Assembly (NCBI GenBank): GCA_031397815.1
Contig: JANNMJ010000254.1
Coordinates: forward strand, 1 to 15,494
Direction of reading: 5' to 3'
Length of the DNA stretch: 15,494 bases
Source: JANNMJ01 sp031397815
GTDB lineage: Bacteria; Bacteroidota; Bacteroidia; Cytophagales; Hymenobacteraceae
Each line of letters opens with the position of its first letter. Position 1 is the stretch's first letter. Below, in pieces: positions 13,451 to 15,494 of this stretch. The notes beneath the pieces are model-generated. The model was given only the letters and a program-made list of their open reading frames with translations. It was not told the origin of the DNA and ran no database searches. The position numbers and the translations under genes are program-made.

Positions 13451-14389
13451 CTATTTGAGGGTAAAGCTCGCCGAACCAATCTGGAAGCCGTTGCAATACA
13501 GCTCCACCATATGCTTGCCTTCTTTGTAAGCGGCGCCTTTCGAGAAAACGAACGTGTACGGCGTGTTAGAATTCGTAAACAGGATTTCCTGCGACGACGT
13601 GTACGGCTGCTCCTGACCTTCTACAGTCATCGTGCCGCCGCCTTGTGCGAGGGTCGAGCCATCAGGCTCAATCATCCGCATGTACACCGTTTTGGTGCCT
13701 TGGTCGGCCACATCGTTGCGCGAGAGGGCGTAGGTAATCTTGATTTTCTCGACGCGCTTGGCTTTGTACTCGGCGTCGTCATCGGCTTTTTCCTTGCCTT
13801 TGGTGGTGATGATGTTCACTTTCATCATCGACGTCTGGAGACGTTGCGCAATCGTCACTTTCTGAGCGAGCGCCTGCTTAGTTGATTTAAGCGACGTCAG
13901 CGAGTCGGTCATCTCGTTCTGCTTCGTCTTCAGCTCGGTGTTCTCGCCGAAAAGCTGCTGGTTATCGGCCTTCAGCTTCGTGATTTCTTCGTCTTTCCGG
14001 CGGATGATGGTTTCCAGCGAAGCCGCCCGCGAGCGAAACTTCTTCTGGTCGGCCACCGAGAACGACGATGCGCGGAAGGCGCGCAGCTGCAACAAGTCGG
14101 CGTTGACGGCCGCGATGCGGGCTTCGAGCGAGTCGTTCGTCATGCCCATCTGTTGAAGCTCCTGGCTCTGACGCTCGAAATCCGACTTGAGGGTCATGAA
14201 TTTCTTGATTTGGTCTTCCAGCTCGGCGTTCTTGTTCTGAACTTCCTGTTCCTTTTGCGCGACCTCATTCTTCGCCTTACGCTGCATATACAGCAGGATG
14301 CCGTTGATACTCAGCAGGACCAGAATCAGCCCTACCACGAGCAGGGTGCGGTTATTGGAAGAGCGTTCCTCGTTCGGGGTATCAGCCAT
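13451..14389 (-). CDS. Membrane-anchored coiled-coil protein of unknown function
   Basis: A 312-residue protein with no recognised family name. A short polar N-terminus (1-14, likely cytoplasmic) is followed by one transmembrane helix (15-35, TLLVVGLILVLLSINGILLY). A long Gln/Glu/Lys-rich coiled coil runs from about 36 to 185 with few breaks. Residues 213-312 look like a beta-sandwich (VEKIKITYALSRND, TKTVYMRMIEPDG, EGKHMVELYCNGFQIGSASF). The helix is probably an uncleaved anchor with the coil and sandwich in the periplasm, by the positive-inside rule an uncertain orientation since basic residues (RKAK) follow the helix. It could be an envelope spacer or scaffold. SMC-type names sometimes given to such proteins are not supported. 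Confidence 0.8.
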   Translation of the reverse strand: MADTPNEERSSNNRTLLVVGLILVLLSINGILLYMQRKAKNEVAQKEQEVQNKNAELEDQIKKFMTLKSDFERQSQELQQMGMTNDSLEARIAAVNADLLQLRAFRASSFSVADQKKFRSRAASLETIIRRKDEEITKLKADNQQLFGENTELKTKQNEMTDSLTSLKSTKQALAQKVTIAQRLQTSMMKVNIITTKGKEKADDDAEYKAKRVEKIKITYALSRNDVADQGTKTVYMRMIEPDGSTLAQGGGTMTVEGQEQPYTSSQEILFTNSNTPYTFVFSKGAAYKEGKHMVELYCNGFQIGSASFTLK

Positions 14390-14411
14390 TGGTTCTAACG
14401 GGCTCGAAAGC

Positions 14412-14419
14412 GAAAGTTA
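14412..14419 (-). promoter_or_regulatory. Possible -7 box of the coiled-coil protein gene
   Basis: On the minus strand this reads TAACTTTC, one base from TAnnTTTG, and lies 23 nt before the start codon. An exact TAACTTTG match lies further upstream at 14535-14528, which would give a leader of about 130 nt. Either or both may be used. Confidence 0.3.
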
Positions 14420-14582
14420 AAGGTGAATTTTGCGGCACGAAAGCCGTTCGCCGGATTGGACGGGCGGTCCGCAAAAATAGGCCCGCACTGTATCCGGTAA
14501 CGCATTCCCTTACGGTGCCTGCGCCGTCAAAGTTAGCCTAATGGGTCATAGAACCCGCTTTCCCCTTCACTCCGAAGAAGTT

Positions 14583-15395
14583 ATGATTTCGATTCCTCGT
14601 CTACGGCACCTCGAAGCCGGTAATTTTCTGCTGATGGCCGGCCCCTGCGTGGTGGAAGGCGAACAAATGGCGCACGATATCGCCGGGTATCTGCGCGAAA
14701 TGTGCGACCGCTTGCAGATTCCGCTGATTTTCAAGGGGTCGTACCGTAAAGCGAACCGCTCGCGCCTCGATTCCTTCACCGGTATCGGCGACGAGAAGGC
14801 GCTGGAGATTCTGGCCGCCGTGGGGCGCGCGCAGGACGTCCCGACCGTCACCGATATCCACGAAACCCACGAGGCCGCGCTAGCGGCGCAATACGTGGAT
14901 GTGCTGCAAATTCCCGCCTTCCTCTGCCGCCAAACCGAGCTGCTGGTAGCGGCGGCTCAGACGGGCAAAGTGGTAAACATCAAGAAAGGCCAGTTCCTGT
15001 CGGGGGAATCGATGGGGTGGGCGGTGGATAAAGTGCGCCAATCGGGCAACGACAACGTGATGCTCACCGAGCGCGGCAACTCGTTCGGCTACACCGATTT
15101 GGTGGTCGATTACCGGAACCTACCCGCGATGCAGCGCCACGGCGTGCCGGTGATAATGGACTGCACGCACTCGCTGCAACAGCCGAATCAGGCGTCGGGC
15201 GTCACGGGCGGTCAGCCAGCGCTCATCGAAACCATCGCCAAAGCCGCCATTGCGGTGGGCGCCGATGGCCTGTTCATCGAAACGCACCCCACTCCCGCCA
15301 CCGCCCTCTCCGACGGCGCCAACATGCTCTCCCTCGACCGTATGGAAGCGATGCTGGAGCGGCTGCTGCGCGTGCGCGCCGCCATTAGAGATTAG
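14583..15395 (+). CDS. kdsA: 3-deoxy-8-phosphooctulonate (KDO-8-P) synthase
   Basis: A 270-residue cytoplasmic enzyme that joins phosphoenolpyruvate and D-arabinose 5-phosphate to make KDO-8-phosphate, the precursor of the KDO sugar of the lipopolysaccharide core. The family motifs run in order: AGPCVVEGE (19-27), FKGSYRKANRSR, TDIHE, LQIPAFLCRQTELL, VNIKKGQFLSG, LTERGNSFGYTDLVVDYR, DCTHSLQQPN and GLFIETHP. Cys22 in AGPC is the metal ligand of the metal-dependent class, where E. coli-type enzymes have Asn. The ATG at 14583 gives a normal length; an in-frame ATG at 14541 would add 14 residues and is the alternative. The gene is divergent from the coiled-coil gene, with a shared 193-bp promoter region. 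Confidence 0.96.
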   Translation: MISIPRLRHLEAGNFLLMAGPCVVEGEQMAHDIAGYLREMCDRLQIPLIFKGSYRKANRSRLDSFTGIGDEKALEILAAVGRAQDVPTVTDIHETHEAALAAQYVDVLQIPAFLCRQTELLVAAAQTGKVVNIKKGQFLSGESMGWAVDKVRQSGNDNVMLTERGNSFGYTDLVVDYRNLPAMQRHGVPVIMDCTHSLQQPNQASGVTGGQPALIETIAKAAIAVGADGLFIETHPTPATALSDGANMLSLDRMEAMLERLLRVRAAIRD

Positions 15396-15428
15396 CGCGT
15401 GGGCGTGCTTTGTGGCCGGCTCCCCTGT

Positions 15429-15494
15429 AGCCGGCTCTGTCCCAGAGCCGGTGCGGTAGAGCGAATCAACACCGTCTCTGGGACAGAGCCGGCT
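15429..15494. repeat. Inverted pair of REP-like palindromes at the window end
   Basis: Bases 15429-15453 and 15470-15494 are reverse complements of each other over 25 bp with one mismatch. The first arm is itself a hairpin, CCGGCTCTG-TCC-CAGAGCCGG. Further GCCGGCTC words occur at 15415-15437. The paired layout resembles a BIME. The element lies 33 bp after kdsA and may continue beyond the window. Confidence 0.7.

Overview
The window reads as a chromosomal segment of a GC-rich member of the Bacteroidota, most like the Hymenobacter group of the Cytophagales. Three things point there: a TonB-dependent receptor with an N-terminal carboxypeptidase-regulatory-like domain, a lipoprotein whose Cys is followed by Lys and a run of Asp (a Bacteroidota surface-export signal), and promoter-like TAnnTTTG boxes with little sign of Shine-Dalgarno sites. 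The genus is an inference; no rRNA or marker alignment was possible.

Layout. Bases 92-207 (minus strand) hold a tRNA-Leu-type gene with a very long variable arm, an odd CUC anticodon and G73, with a consensus-like promoter upstream and a possible terminator downstream. Bases 208-779 carry no convincing protein gene; they hold a perfect 16-bp palindrome, two copies of a 32-bp REP-like hairpin and a G-rich 11-bp tandem repeat. Bases 780-5140 are a TonB-dependent receptor followed by a surface-type beta-helix lipoprotein, likely one outer-membrane uptake or binding operon, ending in a structured 3' region and a strong terminator. Next come an imperfect GATGTG repeat array and a GT4-type glycosyltransferase (5575-6762). 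A MITE-like repeat (6774-6915) separates this from the convergent yicC (6954-7880, minus). Divergent from yicC is a secreted TPR protein (8027-8773), closed by two terminators in tandem, then purQ (8994-9689) with its own terminator.

The second half has cyanophycin synthetase cphA (10005-12683), a two-gene RelE/ParE-like toxin-antitoxin module (12738-13327), a bidirectional terminator, a minus-strand membrane-anchored coiled-coil protein (13451-14389) and, divergent from it, kdsA (14583-15395). The window ends in an inverted pair of REP-like palindromes.

The genes are mostly independent transcription units: envelope functions (receptor, lipoprotein, glycosyltransferase, kdsA), RNA metabolism (yicC), purine synthesis (purQ) and nitrogen storage (cphA). 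No single large novel multi-gene system is visible. The most unusual object is the expanded tRNA-Leu-like gene; next in interest are the cphA/toxin-antitoxin arrangement, the receptor/beta-helix pair and the several families of short intergenic repeats.
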